From: Obelidium mucronatum
Taxonomy: Eukaryota; Chytridiomycota; Chytridiomycetes; Chytridiales; Chytriomycetaceae
Length of the DNA: 64,000 nt
Reading direction: 5' to 3'
NCBI GenBank assembly: GCA_025765595.1
Contig: JAIVFH010000017.1
Span: 124,001-188,000 of the forward strand
Made by a program: the position numbers and the translations under genes. Under the pieces are notes generated by a model, which saw nothing but the letters and a program-made list of their open reading frames with translations, did not search any database and was not told the DNA's origin. Of this stretch, positions 34,125 through 47,808 are shown in pieces (the first letter of the stretch is position 1; each line of letters opens with the position of its first letter).

Positions 34125-34862
34125 TTACTTTTCTTCCTTCACATTCGACAATGAACCTCTTTTCTTTGCTGCGAGTTTTGGATTCATTTTCGTTCCGATC
34201 TGTGCCGAGATTCTATGGCCGACACTGCTACTCTCTGGGCGGTTGTTGACAGACTCTACGGACGCGTTGATTTGCGAAGCGGATGCGCCAATACTGACTT
34301 TCTTTCGAGCCGCGCGGATTTTTTCTGTTTTTCGAGGATTATGGCAAATCAGATCTGGGTTTCACGCGTTTTCGTCGACGCTATAAACGTTTAATAATAC
34401 CTGGAACGGCAAATTTTAGCTTGGTATCTGCAGGTAAGTCAAGAAGTGACGTGTAGGTTGGAGTCGCGTCATCGGTAAACTCTCCAACAACCTTGACAAC
34501 AATATATGACTTCCGATCGTCCAACTAAATAGATGCAATGTTTCAACTCTTTAGAATCGGGAGCAATTTTTAAGGGTGACAACATAGAACAAAAGGGCAA
34601 CATACAAATCGCTTTGCGTAATCGCGCGCCTTGCTATTTAAATCGACAACATCGCCACTTTCTGTTGCTAAATCGATAGGCGCTGTCAGATTGGAAAGAC
34701 CGCAGCTCTTCTTAATGTATGACAACACGACGTTGGCTTGGCAATTGTGGTTTACGATTTTCTCGCAGCCAGCTATAAGACTCTTGGACTTAGCCATGAT
34801 ATCGGTAAAAGCGAGTACCAATGTTTCTTTGTACCTCCGTATTTAACTGTGATGAATGGCAT
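34125..34862 (-). CDS. CXorf65-like protein
   Basis: Four exons (34862-34835, 34772-34606, 34524-34401, 34324-34125), about 172 aa. The pattern MPFITVKYG, NHNCQANVVLSYIKKSCGL, IDLATESGDVVDL, and SYIVVKVVGE follows the small CXorf65 family of animals and protists (MFIFIKHGD ... VNCLVSTLLHYIRRKVG ... VDLCDETG ... TYIVCRV). The tail is basic and Ser-rich. Function is unknown. Exon 1 has only 28 nt; the exon 2 acceptor (TTATAG, 34773) was chosen because it restores the conserved join. Exon 4 could instead begin at 34354, in frame, adding ten residues. The stop lies 22 bases upstream of the SNF2 gene start on the same strand. Confidence 0.6.
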
Positions 34863-35060
34863 GGGTTTCAAGTGAGTATTCCTCTCTTCAGATTTCCACC
34901 GATTTACATTCAATTGATCCTCGAAAAGAACAGCAGCTAATGATAATGCTACTGCTTCTATTTTGTCTATCTTATTGAGAATTGAGAGCCTCATTTATTG
35001 AACTTAAAGCGTTAGTGGTTTTTTTTTTCATATTAGACAGTATCATCACAGCCATTTTAT

Positions 35061-38000
35061 TTAGTCTGACGCCTGTGGCGATTCTTCTTTCAAATCACCA
35101 TAAATAGTTGACGTAGGTCGAGAACCAGGTCGAGATCCCGTTGAAAATCTCTTTCCAGCTCTTGAATCGACACCAAATTCGCCGACTATAATCTTTTGGG
35201 ACGTAATTTTGTCTCCTTCTGGTTCAAACCCAATCTTTGGCACTATGGGACCTGGACTCTCTATGCCTTCTTCTTTTATAATGGTAAACTCAGGAGTTTT
35301 GGGCTTAACCACCGAAGGTCGCTGAGTTGCAATCACCGATTCTTCTGTAGCTCCACGGTTTACATCAAGCATGTTTTCGTCGCTGGAAGGACGTCGCGAT
35401 GCTGCCTTAAATGCTTCAGCCACAGGATCGTGATTAATAGATGTTTTTCGAGAGCTTTTCTTTGACGAAGTTCTTCTTGCCATTTTTGGTGAAGGTGGGG
35501 TGTTTGCCTCTGGAGTTGCTGGTTTCCCTCCATCTCCAGCCAAACTTACAAGCCTCACTGTTCCAGGTCTGCTTAATGGTGTCCGTGGTGGTGCAAAAGT
35601 CGGCATCCACTCGGAATCACTCAATTTTTGCTTCGGTTCGGAAAACAAAATATGGCCGTCATCGGGTTTCTTCCCTTCAAAAACAATCCGCTGAGATCCG
35701 ACATTTTCTACCATGACAGTCGATATTCGTGGCGATAGGTTGTCATTGCTGCCAATATAATTGGAACGCGGTCGAGAAAGCCTTGATGATGCTCCTTGCT
35801 TCAAAACGCTTGGCGGCATTCCAACAGAAAAGTCTTGGGATCCTGCGCGACCATCGCCCAACGATGGGGGCCGATTTGACTTCGGACCCATTCGATGGAC
35901 CACCGTCAGATCACCTGAGCTTCCTTTCCCATGCTCGTATCCAGACGGAACCTTTAATGAAATATCTCCCGAGCTTTGGTCATTTGTGCTGGCTGCTTTC
36001 AAAGACCTGGCATTGGATAATCGTCGAGAGCCGGACTTCCGCCTTGAATCGCGTCTCGCAACAGACACAGCAATACTAAACTGAGATCCTTTTATGGAAT
36101 CTTCGTCTTTCCATGGGAGTCCACGATGGGACTTTGCACTGACTGGCTCATCAGCCAAAGCCTGCCAAACTTTGACTTTCAACAACTCCGTGAATGTAAA
36201 AAGATTCTTGTTGCACCGCGTAAAAAGAATCGGAATAATTGGATCTGTGTCAGAAGAGTTAACATAATACTAACTTATCATTTGATTTACCTTGAAAAGT
36301 CACCGCCATTTTGGCAGCCTTGAATTCTTCCTCGCTAATCAAACCTACGGCACCAGCTCTATTTATAAGCTCTTCTAGTTTCGTCCAATGTCCCTGATAT
36401 ATACAGCGTTACATGCTAGAACCTGCAACGAAGGCAACTTAAAACTAAAGACAAACCAGGGAAAAAATATTTTGTGAGCTTGACATGAAGGGAGCTTCTT
36501 TTAACGGCATTGGCTGATAAAGAAGTTCTCCATCTGAAACTCGTCTATGCATAGTGGATGGTAGCAAATCGGCATGAATCGATTCCGCGATATGACTGGC
36601 TGCAAAGCTCGTAATTTGTTCGCGAATAGAATGCGGATATCCTATTTTTTCGTCTGCCGGACCACCATCAAGTTCGTCACTGGATAAAACGATGAGACCA
36701 CCCAATAATGCATAGTTTGTTCCTTACACGAATGCAGCAAAGAACTTTTTAAGGTCTTCCTCTTGCTTCTTTCTGTCTGAATCCGTTAAAGCCGATTTAA
36801 ACTTGGCGATTGCATAACTATGGGCCGTCAAACATACAACTGCAGTCACGACCAAAATTACAAGTGGAAGTACTTGTCCAAGCTGTTTTCGGGTAGCGAA
36901 GGCCTCTTTACGTACCAAGAGCTCAAAGACCAGAATGATGGCATAAATAATGGCGCAGTACGCATAAATAGATCCACGAATATAGTCATACCACCACACA
37001 CTGTTGGGTCTTCCAAAAAAGGAGCAACACGACATGCATATCATGAGAATAGTTGTACATCCAAGAAAGAACTTATTCGCAATGTTGAAGTATAGAATAA
37101 TGACTATTGTCTTGGAAATTGATTCCAAGTAAATATTCCAGTCCTTGTCCTTGAAGCTGAAGTCCTTTCTCAAGAGCTTCAGGATTTTACAGTATCGAAC
37201 AACCGCATTGGTGAAGCCGCATCCTAGCACAATGCTGCAAACGACCATAATCCAATGAGAACCGGCCCAACAAACGATTCCATAGCTGTTTGAGTATTTG
37301 GAAGTTTCAATCGATAATCTGCAATCAAAAACTTTTGCCAAAAGCTCAACACAGGGGTTATAGAATATTAACGCGAAGTTGGGCAGAAAGTCTGCCAGAA
37401 ATGCGTGGAATTTAGTGAGGCGGACAAGCTTCTCCGGAAAATATGCTTCCAAGAAGCCATAGAGGAAAATCGTGTAGTACATACACGCCAGCCATATAAA
37501 AACACTGAGGTTCATTAGGATGTAGTACCAGAACCAGTCAAATATGAGGCCGATATATGAAATCACTTCAATATATACACTTTCTTGAATGACTGTGGAC
37601 CGTTTCAAGCAAAGGTATAGAATTTGAAAGCATGTGCAACATTGCGTTACAACCCCCAACCAATTTTGCAATGTCCATTTGACTTTGACTTCTTTGGATT
37701 TGTTGAGTGTTGCATTTTCCGTTACAGACTTTTTGGCTTCCGAGCTGGTGTGATAGTCATACATGTTACTTGCGAACGGTATCGCGTTCGATAGGACAAG
37801 CAAAGTGTAGAAAAGAACATAAATCGAGTATCCGACTTTGGTCACAGAGAATGAGACCAGGTTGTTCCAGAATGTGAGTGCTTCATCCCAAGCATAGCTT
37901 TCTAAAATAAATGCATAATGATAGATCAGTTTATACTCTGTTTTCAGGTTTATTTTACCTGGAGAAAATAAGGCAATCATGTCAAATTCCTGTTGAAGTC

Positions 38001-39339
38001 CTTGCATTACGTTTTGCTTGTTACAAGTCACCAAGCTCAATGATCGCACACTTTTTTCCAAAAGATTTGCTGATAAAGGCACCCATTGATTGCCTGTCAA
38101 ACTCGTAATTGCTGCATGATCTGTGATGGCAAAATACAGGAAATGAACCATTTCTCGAATTCGAGAACAATCCTCACTATCGCCATCCACAAAGTAAAAA
38201 TAATGTTCCCGAATTAAAGCATGCACCATAATTGATAGCGGATATGCTGATACAGAGTTAGAATCTGTGACGCTGACAAAGTTGTGTCTGCTGAAAGAGC
38301 TTGAATCTATGTTTCCAGAAACAGCAGAGATCACATTTTCCATCGAAGGATCTGTAATAGTTCCGTTCAAGTTAATTAATCGAGCAATCCGCAGTGTTTC
38401 TCCGCGTTCCTGCGAATGTTTCACTGCCTCCATTGGGATGAATGCGATAGAGTATGGCATGATAGATGAAAGATACATGAGTTCAAAGGCATTATGGCCT
38501 TTTACAAATGATTCGGGCCAATGAGTTCCATTTTTGGTATTAACAATGCTGTTGAAGGCTGCAGAGTGGGTGGCAAGAAACTCCACTATGATATCTGTTG
38601 ACGAGCTTTCAACTTTATCCAGAACAATAACCGTTATTAATTTTTTCGGAAGTGTGGCATTTGGATTGAGCAATTGTATCGCTGAATCATTCCATCGACT
38701 GATTCTTCCACAAAAGATGTCCCCAAGTATCCTGCCATCAAACACTAGGGCAGCGGTGTTCTTGCTTTCAAGATGTGGAAAGTTGTACACGACTCCCAAT
38801 GCGCCGGCGAAAAGAGGAAACATCAATGTTCCTAAGTGGTGTGGCGTTTGAGGGTTGATGAACGCAGACAGGTTAGCGATCGGATTTGGATCATCATTCA
38901 GGTAATATCGCGCATCCGTAATATCTGAATTGGCATCAATGACGCCAAACTGACTTATTCCACCAAATAAATCGCTTTCTCCAACAAGACTCCCAATGGA
39001 TGCGTATGTTACAGTTGTGTTTCCCCCATAGTGACTGTTTGAAGAATACAAGTTAATCCATCTCCACAACGTCGTTGATGCAAGAGTTGATCCTGAGCCA
39101 TCGACTTCTATCGCATGTTGCTCGTGGCGAAGAAATGGTTGAGACGATTCGTCGACGTAAGTATAAAGAAGGCCACTGGTCACTGCCATCACAACCAACG
39201 GGAACAATGTATAGACAATTACTCGCAGAAGATCATAGAGCTGTGTTACTTCGTCCGATTCCGAATCGTCAATCGTGATTGGCGGCGGAGTCGTGTCTGG
39301 GTCGTGCTCTATTGACTTCATGGTAGGATTTTCGTGCAA
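35061..39339 (-). CDS. Membrane protein with a PstS-type binding domain and long cytoplasmic tail
   Basis: Four exons (39339-36728, 36679-36457, 36393-36291, 36244-35061), 1373 aa. Residues 1-38 are acidic and likely cytosolic; TM1 is about 39-61. From about 80-440 comes a periplasmic-binding-protein domain of PstS type: GSGSTLASTTLWRWINLY, VTYASIGSLVGESDLFGGISQFGV, GDIFCGRISRWNDSAIQLLNPN and KLITVIVLDKVESSSTDII keep the order GxGST...W, SIGSG, DFG, WND.AI..LNP, and SSG/ST of bacterial phosphate-binding proteins. About eight membrane helices follow (roughly 505-850), then a Ser/Arg/Pro-rich tail of about 500 residues with basic RRDSRRKSGSRR-type motifs. N-glycosylation sequons in the binding domain support an outside location. 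I infer a receptor or transceptor, possibly for phosphate. See findings. Confidence 0.75.
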
Positions 39340-39452
39340 ATCTTGTCGCAGGCCACAACAACTATCCTGATCAACTCATTTTTTATGATCAAGATTCACT
39401 TCGAGAATGCCAATAACAAAGACAAATAAAAGTAAATAAATATCATCAATAA

Positions 39453-40387
39453 ATGGCTGTTCAAGTTTTCTATTGCGGCATCTGCACAGCACCACCAGAG
39501 GTTTACTCTCCCACCTTCCTTCCATCAATGGTTCATTGATCTCGTCATTTTCAAAGTACTGCGAGTATGGACCCTCCTTCAAACGTTGCAAGCCCTGGCT
39601 TCAAGAAAACAACGCAGAGCTTTACTCTAAACTGTACGAGGAAGGAGCTTCCCAAGGTTTCCTTTTTTCGATTTGAATGTATTCAGTGTTGGGATGTGCG
39701 TATTGATGGCGGTTTTGTTAACCTTCAGCCGCGGATAAGCTCGACAGCCTCAGTGTCGTAGACGGCGGTGCGACCCCAGCTTCCTCAGAAGCAGCTGGAG
39801 ACAATGCAAAGAAAGCAGAGAAAGCGCCAGGTTATTTTGATGGCATGACGTGGTTCCCATTAAACTTGACAATAGAAAAACTGGATGCACTTCAAAAGGA
39901 GCAACTGAAAAAGGAAAAGAAGAAGCAGGAAGCTCGAGTCAGCATTAAACGTATTGAAAGAACCAAGAGAAAATGCGTGATTGCGGTATCTGGATTGGAA
40001 GTATTTGGTGCGTTCTTCGAAGGTCCTTGGACGTGCGTCACGATGAATTCGGAAACTTACGGTGTTATCATTTCCCAGACGTGGACTTGAAGAAAGCCGC
40101 CAAATTGTTTGCTACTCGATTCGCTTGTGGCTCTTCGGGTATTCCTTTGTAGTGCCTTTGACGTTCTCTAAGAAAGTTTCTTCCCAGTCACAAAGAATCC
40201 TGCCGGTTACGATGAAATTATTGTTCAAGGCGATGTCCAAGACGATATTTACGACTTGATTCTGAAGACGTGGAAGAACGTGCGCTATTATTTAAATCTC
40301 ATTTTAAACCTGATTTTAAACCTGATTTTAATCTTATTCAATATTTTATTCAAATAGATTCCTGAAGATAATCTTGAATTGGATTAG
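39453..40387 (+). CDS. TMA22: DENR/Tma22 translation recycling and re-initiation factor
   Basis: Seven exons (39453-39500, 39557-39656, 39729-39830, 39876-40007, 40079-40138, 40188-40279, 40358-40387), 187 aa. N-terminal zinc-binding Cys (VFYCGICTAPPEYCEYG ... FKRCKPWL), a charged linker, then a SUI1/eIF1-like domain (RVSIKRIERTKRKCVIAVSGLEVF, VDLKKAAKLFATRFACGSSVTKN, DEIIVQGDVQDDIYDLI) ending PEDNLELD. With Tma20/MCT1 it removes deacylated tRNA from 40S subunits after termination. The 45-nt piece 39831-39875 could be read through in frame, but removing it gives the family pattern. The intron at 40280-40357 contains three TTTTAAACCTGATTTTAA-like repeats. Confidence 0.85.
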
Positions 40388-40453
40388 CTCCTTGTTTTTT
40401 TTTTTTTTTTTTGTTTCTTTTCTTTTTTTCCTTCCGAAAGGCATAAAAAACAA

Positions 40454-42854
<2,401 letters not shown>

Positions 42855-43108
42855 ATGCGGAAGTCTGAATTGCAAAAAGCGTATTCTTGTTTTTGAGAAT
42901 ACATTTCAAATAATTTACTTATTGAATTTATTCACGGCATACATATTAAAGTACTGGTCATAGCACAACTCTCTTGCACTTAGTCTTTTTTCTCCTTTTT
43001 TTAATTAGCACCCGGCTCAATGAATCCATAATAAAGGGCAGGTTGTAACGGAAATGAAAGTGGAATGAAGCCAATTTTGGAACAAAAAGTTCAGCTGAGA
43101 TACCACCA

Positions 43109-44481
43109 ATGTCATCGCGCGACCGCAGCAGAGACAGAGACCGCGACCGCGAGCCGCGGTATCCACCGCAGAGCGCCACTCCCCGGGGGCCGCCGCGCCA
43201 GGGGAATGCATCGTCAGGGTCAGGGGGGCAAGGGTCCCGAGGGGTCAGGCCGCAGCAGCAGAGAAGCAACTCCAGTAACGGCAACTATCCGTATCCAGAA
43301 AGCAGCGGCGGCAGAGACAGGCTGGGCGATCTGCGCTCAAACTCAGCCGCTTCAAACTACTCAAACTCGTCAAACTACAACTCAAACTCCCGCTTGAACA
43401 ACGGCAACGGCAACGGCAACGGCGCAAACAAGAGCGGGCGCTTCTTTGACGACGTTGATGCTGTTCGAACGGACCTCGACCGCATCCAGCAGAAGATGCT
43501 GCCAGACTTGATTTCAATGCAGCAACGGATCATCTCATCAACACAACCCAGCGAAACCCAGCGACTCACTTCCCAGATTAATTCAGTGCAGGACAACATC
43601 TCCGCTACGCTGCAGAGTGCTCGCAAAACTGTCAAGAAGTTGAGTGCCGATAATGCCAATTTGGCTGCTGGTGCAGAATCACATTCAAGAAAGGGTCAAT
43701 TGGGAACACTGGCTAAGAAGCTGATGGCTGTGGCAGATGAGTTTCAAAGTGCACAAAGGTCATTTAGGAATAAGTACAAGCAAAGGATGGAACGGGAAAT
43801 TCGTATTGGTATGTGTCTTTGAATTTGAAACCCAATTTAACTATGACAACGTATTGATTTTGTCCGAATATAACAGCTCGCCCTGATGCTACTCCACAAG
43901 AAATTGCAAGAGCGCTGGATAGTGCATCTGGATCTGCCTTTTCTCAGCAGCTGCTATCGTCTCGAAATGAGAAAGCACGACGAGCGCTGGAAGAGGTCCA
44001 AGATCGACACACCGAGCTCCAAAAAATTGAGAGATCTCTCGTAGAACTCTTTGATTTGTTTCAAGAAATGCAACAGTTGATTGAGGTTGGTTTCCTGAGC
44101 TTGCAGTCAATCGTCACTCTCACTGACATATCTTCGTTTACTACTCAAGACCCAGCAGGAAATGATTAATAACATTGAATCCAATGTCGAGAATACCGTT
44201 GCATATGTCGAGGAGGGGTCGAAAGGTGAGGAAACAGCTGGTTGTGACCTTTAAAATCATCTAATGCAGTTCTTCTTGGAAATAAGAATTGTCCAAAGCA
44301 ATCGTTTACAAAAAGAAAACCAGAAAGAAGCAATGGTGGATTCTGATTGTGGTTCTGATTCTGCTTGTTATAGTTGGAGTCGTTGTGTATTTCCAAGTAA
44401 TTGTCATTCTCACAAACTTCCTGCTGAGACTAACATATTTTTATTTTATTTTTTCAGGTTATAAAGCCTATGCTGAAGTGA
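43109..44481 (+). CDS. SSO1: Syntaxin (plasma-membrane Qa-SNARE, Sso1/STX1 type)
   Basis: Five exons (43109-43808, 43877-44085, 44150-44225, 44287-44396, 44458-44481), 372 aa. The first 110 residues are disordered: Arg-Asp repeats (RDRSRDRDRDREPR), Gln, Asn, Gly and Ser runs. Next are the Habc helices (FFDDVDAVRTDLDRIQQKM ... RNKYKQRMEREIRI), the Qa-SNARE motif with the central Gln in LIETQQEMINNIESNVENTV, a basic juxtamembrane KKKTRKKQWW, and a C-terminal membrane anchor (ILIVVLILLVIVGVVVYFQV). It would act in exocytic vesicle fusion at the plasma membrane. The long Arg/Asp front is not usual for syntaxins. Confidence 0.85.
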
Positions 44482-45321
44482 TGAATCCAAAAGTCGCACC
44501 AGCACTCCTTTTTACTGTCATTTGACTCATTTCTGATTTTATCCACCGCACTCCCAAACGAAAAATAAAAACTCGTATATATGCCAAATATTTAAATGGC
44601 TGCTGCTGGAGACGGTGCTGTGTAAATAGTAAATACTTACTCATATTCAAGTCAGCTCGACTGCGAAAGCTGACATTGGTTGAATCAACTGTTAATTGCA
44701 TTAACCAATACGTATCAATTCAGTCTACTCTCAAATCCACCCATCTGAAGTATGATGGCATGGTATCAAGTAAACAGCTGGCTACCAGAACATGGCTTCG
44801 TAAGAACCGGCATTCATAAGCGCACCATCGCGTATCTATCCATCAGAATATCTTTCGAATAATTCACGATCACGTCACGTTGGGAGTGAAGTAGGAAAAC
44901 CTGACAATCATTTCATTGTGATTTTAGCAAGGCTTGTGCGGGCGGAGACATTTGAATGTTATGCAGTGCCAATAGATCTATCAGCAGCCGACCAAATTTC
45001 ATGCAAAGAATTTCGATCAACCACTGAACTGACTGAAGGACGTGGAAGATTCAATCGGAGAGTTGGGAAGTTGGCTTGTCGCATCATAGGGCCGGATCGT
45101 TGTTAACCTCTTCCTTGCGAACTCAGAGGCAGATAAGAGGCAAGATCATTGAAATCGGCCGTTGCATTGTATCAAACTCCAAAATGAGTTATCGACTGTA
45201 AATGAGAAATTTTGCTATCTGAAACCATTTTAATCAAACCGCTCTCGGGCTTGACGAGCCTCCCTGAAACTCCATAAATAGAGCAACCACCTTTTTCACT
45301 CCCCTCACCAAACCAATCAAC
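44482..45321. other. Intergenic region with promoter of the UNC93-like gene
   Basis: No gene is supported. The last 70 bases (AAACTCCATAAATAGAGCAACC, in part) contain a TATAAATA-like element at 45272-45280 upstream of a highly codon-biased gene. Confidence 0.4.
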
Positions 45322-46695
45322 ATGGGCTTCTTCGACACTCTCAACCAGGCTCGTACCCAGGTCTACGTCATTTCCTTTGTGTGCTTCTTGTGCCCAGGAA
45401 TGTTCAACGCTTTGAACTCCCTCCCAACTGCCGGCCCAGCTGCCCAAGAAGTCAAGGACAAGCAAAACGCTTCCCTCTACTTCTGTTTCGCCATCATGGG
45501 TCTTCTTGCTGGTGGTCTTAACAACATCTTGGGTCCACGTATCCTCGCCGCTATCGGTGGTACTGGTTACGCTATCTACGCTGCTGCCCAATACAACATT
45601 TTCAAGGTTCAAGGACCAAAGGGAACCGACCCAATCACTGACGCTGCCAACACCTTCTCCATCTTCTCTGGTGCTTACATTGGTCTCTGTGCCGGTATGC
45701 TTTGGGCTGCTCAAGGTCAAATTTGCTTGACCTACCCAACCGAATCCCAGAAGGGAACTTTCTTCGCCACTTTCTGGGTTATCTTCAACTTGGGAGCCGT
45801 GCTCGGTAACACCATCGGAACAATCCTCTCCTGGGGTGCTGGTCCAGAAGGTTACGCCATGAACGACGCTATGTACTTGATCTTCATCGTTCTCATGGCC
45901 TGTGGATCCGTTGTCGCTTTCCTCATCCAGCCACCAGGTACTATCATCCGTGAAGACCAAACCCAAGTCGAGACCCCACCAACCAACGTTCTCCGTGAAT
46001 TCGTTGAAATCCTCAAGCTCTTTGCCAACCCAGCCATGTTGACCATCTTGATCCCATGCATGTCCTCCAACTGGTTCTACACTTACCAATTCGGACCATT
46101 CGGTGGATACTTCTCTGGACGTACCAACGGTCTTAAGGCTATCTTCTACTGGCTCGGACAGGCCGGAGGTGCCTGGGTTCTCGGAAACATGTTCTTGGAC
46201 AACACCAAGTACACCCGTACTGCCCGTGCCTGGACTGGAGTCTACTTGATGGTTGGAACCACCCTTGCCTTCTTCGGAGGAGGTGCTGCTTTCGAATACA
46301 CTGCCTCTGCCAAGGACTTTGTCAAGATCGATGCCGGAACTGACTTTGGCCGTTTCATCGGACCATTCATCTTGTACGTCTGCTACGGTCTCTACGATGC
46401 CTTCTTCCAGGTCTTCACCAACTACTTGATCGGTGCCATCTCCAACGACTCTGAGACCCTCTCCCGTTACGCCGGTTTCTACAAGGGTACCCAATCCGCT
46501 GCTGGTGGTCTCTCCTGGGCCTTGAACGGTTTCGTCTTCACTGGTGACAAGGCCTTGACCTCCACTGCTCAATTCTGGGTCATGGTCATCCCATGTGCTG
46601 TCTCCCTTATCTTCTTTGCTCTCTTCACCAAGACTTTCGTCAAGGACACCACTGACGAGAACCCAGAGCACGGATCCTCCATCAAGGCCCACTAA
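45322..46695 (+). CDS. UNC93-like major facilitator membrane protein
   Basis: Single exon, 457 aa, 11-12 membrane helices. Starts MGFFDTLNQARTQVYVISFVCFLCPGMFNAL, then GLLAGGLNNILGPRILAAIG, GLCAGMLWAAQGQICLTYP, FFATFWVIFNLGAVLGNTIG and, near the end, GFYKGTQSAAGGLSWALNG. This is the fungal UNC-93/DUF895 group of the major facilitator superfamily; substrate unknown, location probably plasma or vacuolar membrane. Codon choice is extreme, almost always the C-ending or otherwise preferred codon, and there is no intron, which together suggest very high expression. The bias leaves a 506-codon open frame on the opposite strand, which I reject as coding. Confidence 0.85.
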   Translation: MGFFDTLNQARTQVYVISFVCFLCPGMFNALNSLPTAGPAAQEVKDKQNASLYFCFAIMGLLAGGLNNILGPRILAAIGGTGYAIYAAAQYNIFKVQGPKGTDPITDAANTFSIFSGAYIGLCAGMLWAAQGQICLTYPTESQKGTFFATFWVIFNLGAVLGNTIGTILSWGAGPEGYAMNDAMYLIFIVLMACGSVVAFLIQPPGTIIREDQTQVETPPTNVLREFVEILKLFANPAMLTILIPCMSSNWFYTYQFGPFGGYFSGRTNGLKAIFYWLGQAGGAWVLGNMFLDNTKYTRTARAWTGVYLMVGTTLAFFGGGAAFEYTASAKDFVKIDAGTDFGRFIGPFILYVCYGLYDAFFQVFTNYLIGAISNDSETLSRYAGFYKGTQSAAGGLSWALNGFVFTGDKALTSTAQFWVMVIPCAVSLIFFALFTKTFVKDTTDENPEHGSSIKAH

Positions 46696-47208
46696 ATGCT
46701 ATGAGTTTCTTTGGTGTGTGTTTTAAATAGATTGTTGAGAATAAAAGTGCTATGCTTCAATTCTTTGTTTTTCATTCGCTTGTTAAAATCAAGTAGTCGG
46801 AAACGGGAACAAATGTAAAACAATTAAGAACAATTCTCTGATTTTTTTAAATAATTGTCAGCAAAAACAAAAAGCAACCGCGTGTAAAACCACCGATCGT
46901 TCGGGTTAAATCAAGTATTCTCAGTGCCACCGACTGCGATTTAAGCCCTTGACTGTGAATATTCCAGACTATGGTATTGTCCCTGTACGCATTTATGTGA
47001 ACTGTCACAGTCTGACCCATCAATAAATTCAGAAACTCACACCAACTGACACAAGGGACAAACATTTGACACTGGAATTGATAACAACAGGTATGCAAAA
47101 CACCCTCTCCGCTCTTTCTGTCCCGATCTCTTTCTGCTCTTTCTATCCTGGGCGTGGGCGAGCGGGGCGGATTGTAAATCTTTGGCGGATGGCGAAGAGA
47201 GAAAAAGT
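46696..47208. other. Intergenic region between the UNC93-like gene and tRNA-Leu
   Basis: AATAAA occurs at 46740-46745 as the likely polyadenylation signal of the UNC93-like gene. Nothing else is recognised. Confidence 0.4.
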
Positions 47209-47290
47209 TGAGCAGAGTGGGATTCGAACCCACGCCTACGAATAGATCACGGCCTTAACGTGACGCCTTAGACCGCTCGGCCATCTGCCC
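47209..47290 (-). tRNA. tRNA-Leu (anticodon AAG)
   Basis: Minus-strand class II tRNA of 82 nt with a discriminator A. Acceptor arm GGGCAGA pairs with TCTGCTC (one G-U). Box A-like TGGCCGAGCGGT and box B GGTTCGAATCC are present. The anticodon stem TCACG/CGTGA closes loop TTAAGGC, giving anticodon AAG. A long variable arm follows, as in tRNA-Leu. No intron. Confidence 0.95.
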
Positions 47291-47808
47291 TACGAACACT
47301 TCAACAATTTTAAATATACTTGAAGTGAAATACCACATTTCAAGTGGCGGATAACTCTTGATGCTAACATACCCAATCGGATCACAAACTCAAAAAAAAA
47401 AAAAAAAGTTCCACACCCTTTGGAAAATACGATCTGGTCAGTATTACAACAGTTTGAAATGTATTGTAGTTGAAATAAGAGACACTCATTGGTTTTTTTT
47501 GGAGGAGTATTGGTACAAGAGTTATAAAAACACAATCTTTCCGACAAAGAAAGATGGTGGAAAAATTGTATCATGGAAGTTGGAGATGTAAACTCAGAAA
47601 GAAGGAACTTTGCCAACGGTTGGTTTCAAGGAAGTGGTATTTGTAATTTGAACAAACAAGGAATCAAACAGACATGAACTGCAAAGTTAAAGGCAAATTT
47701 ACCGGAATGTTCGAAAGCCAAAATCCGAATTTCGCCAAACAGCGGCCAAAATAACAGCCAAAATAATGAAGTATTATCAAGTTTTGTGTGAAATTTAAAC
47801 GACTCAAC
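47291..47808. other. Intergenic region between tRNA-Leu and the carnitine acetyltransferase gene
   Basis: No gene is supported. It has a 16-A run around 47393-47407 and A+T-rich sequence. Confidence 0.4.

Noticed and set aside
44918..45106. Small open frame upstream of the UNC93-like gene
   Set aside because: 62 codons with no start context, splice sites or similarity that I can support.
45172..46692. 506-codon open frame on the minus strand
   Set aside because: It is the exact antisense of the UNC93-like gene; the C-ending codon bias of that gene removes stops from this frame. The translated protein is low complexity (Glu/Ser/Gly/Val) with no family resemblance.
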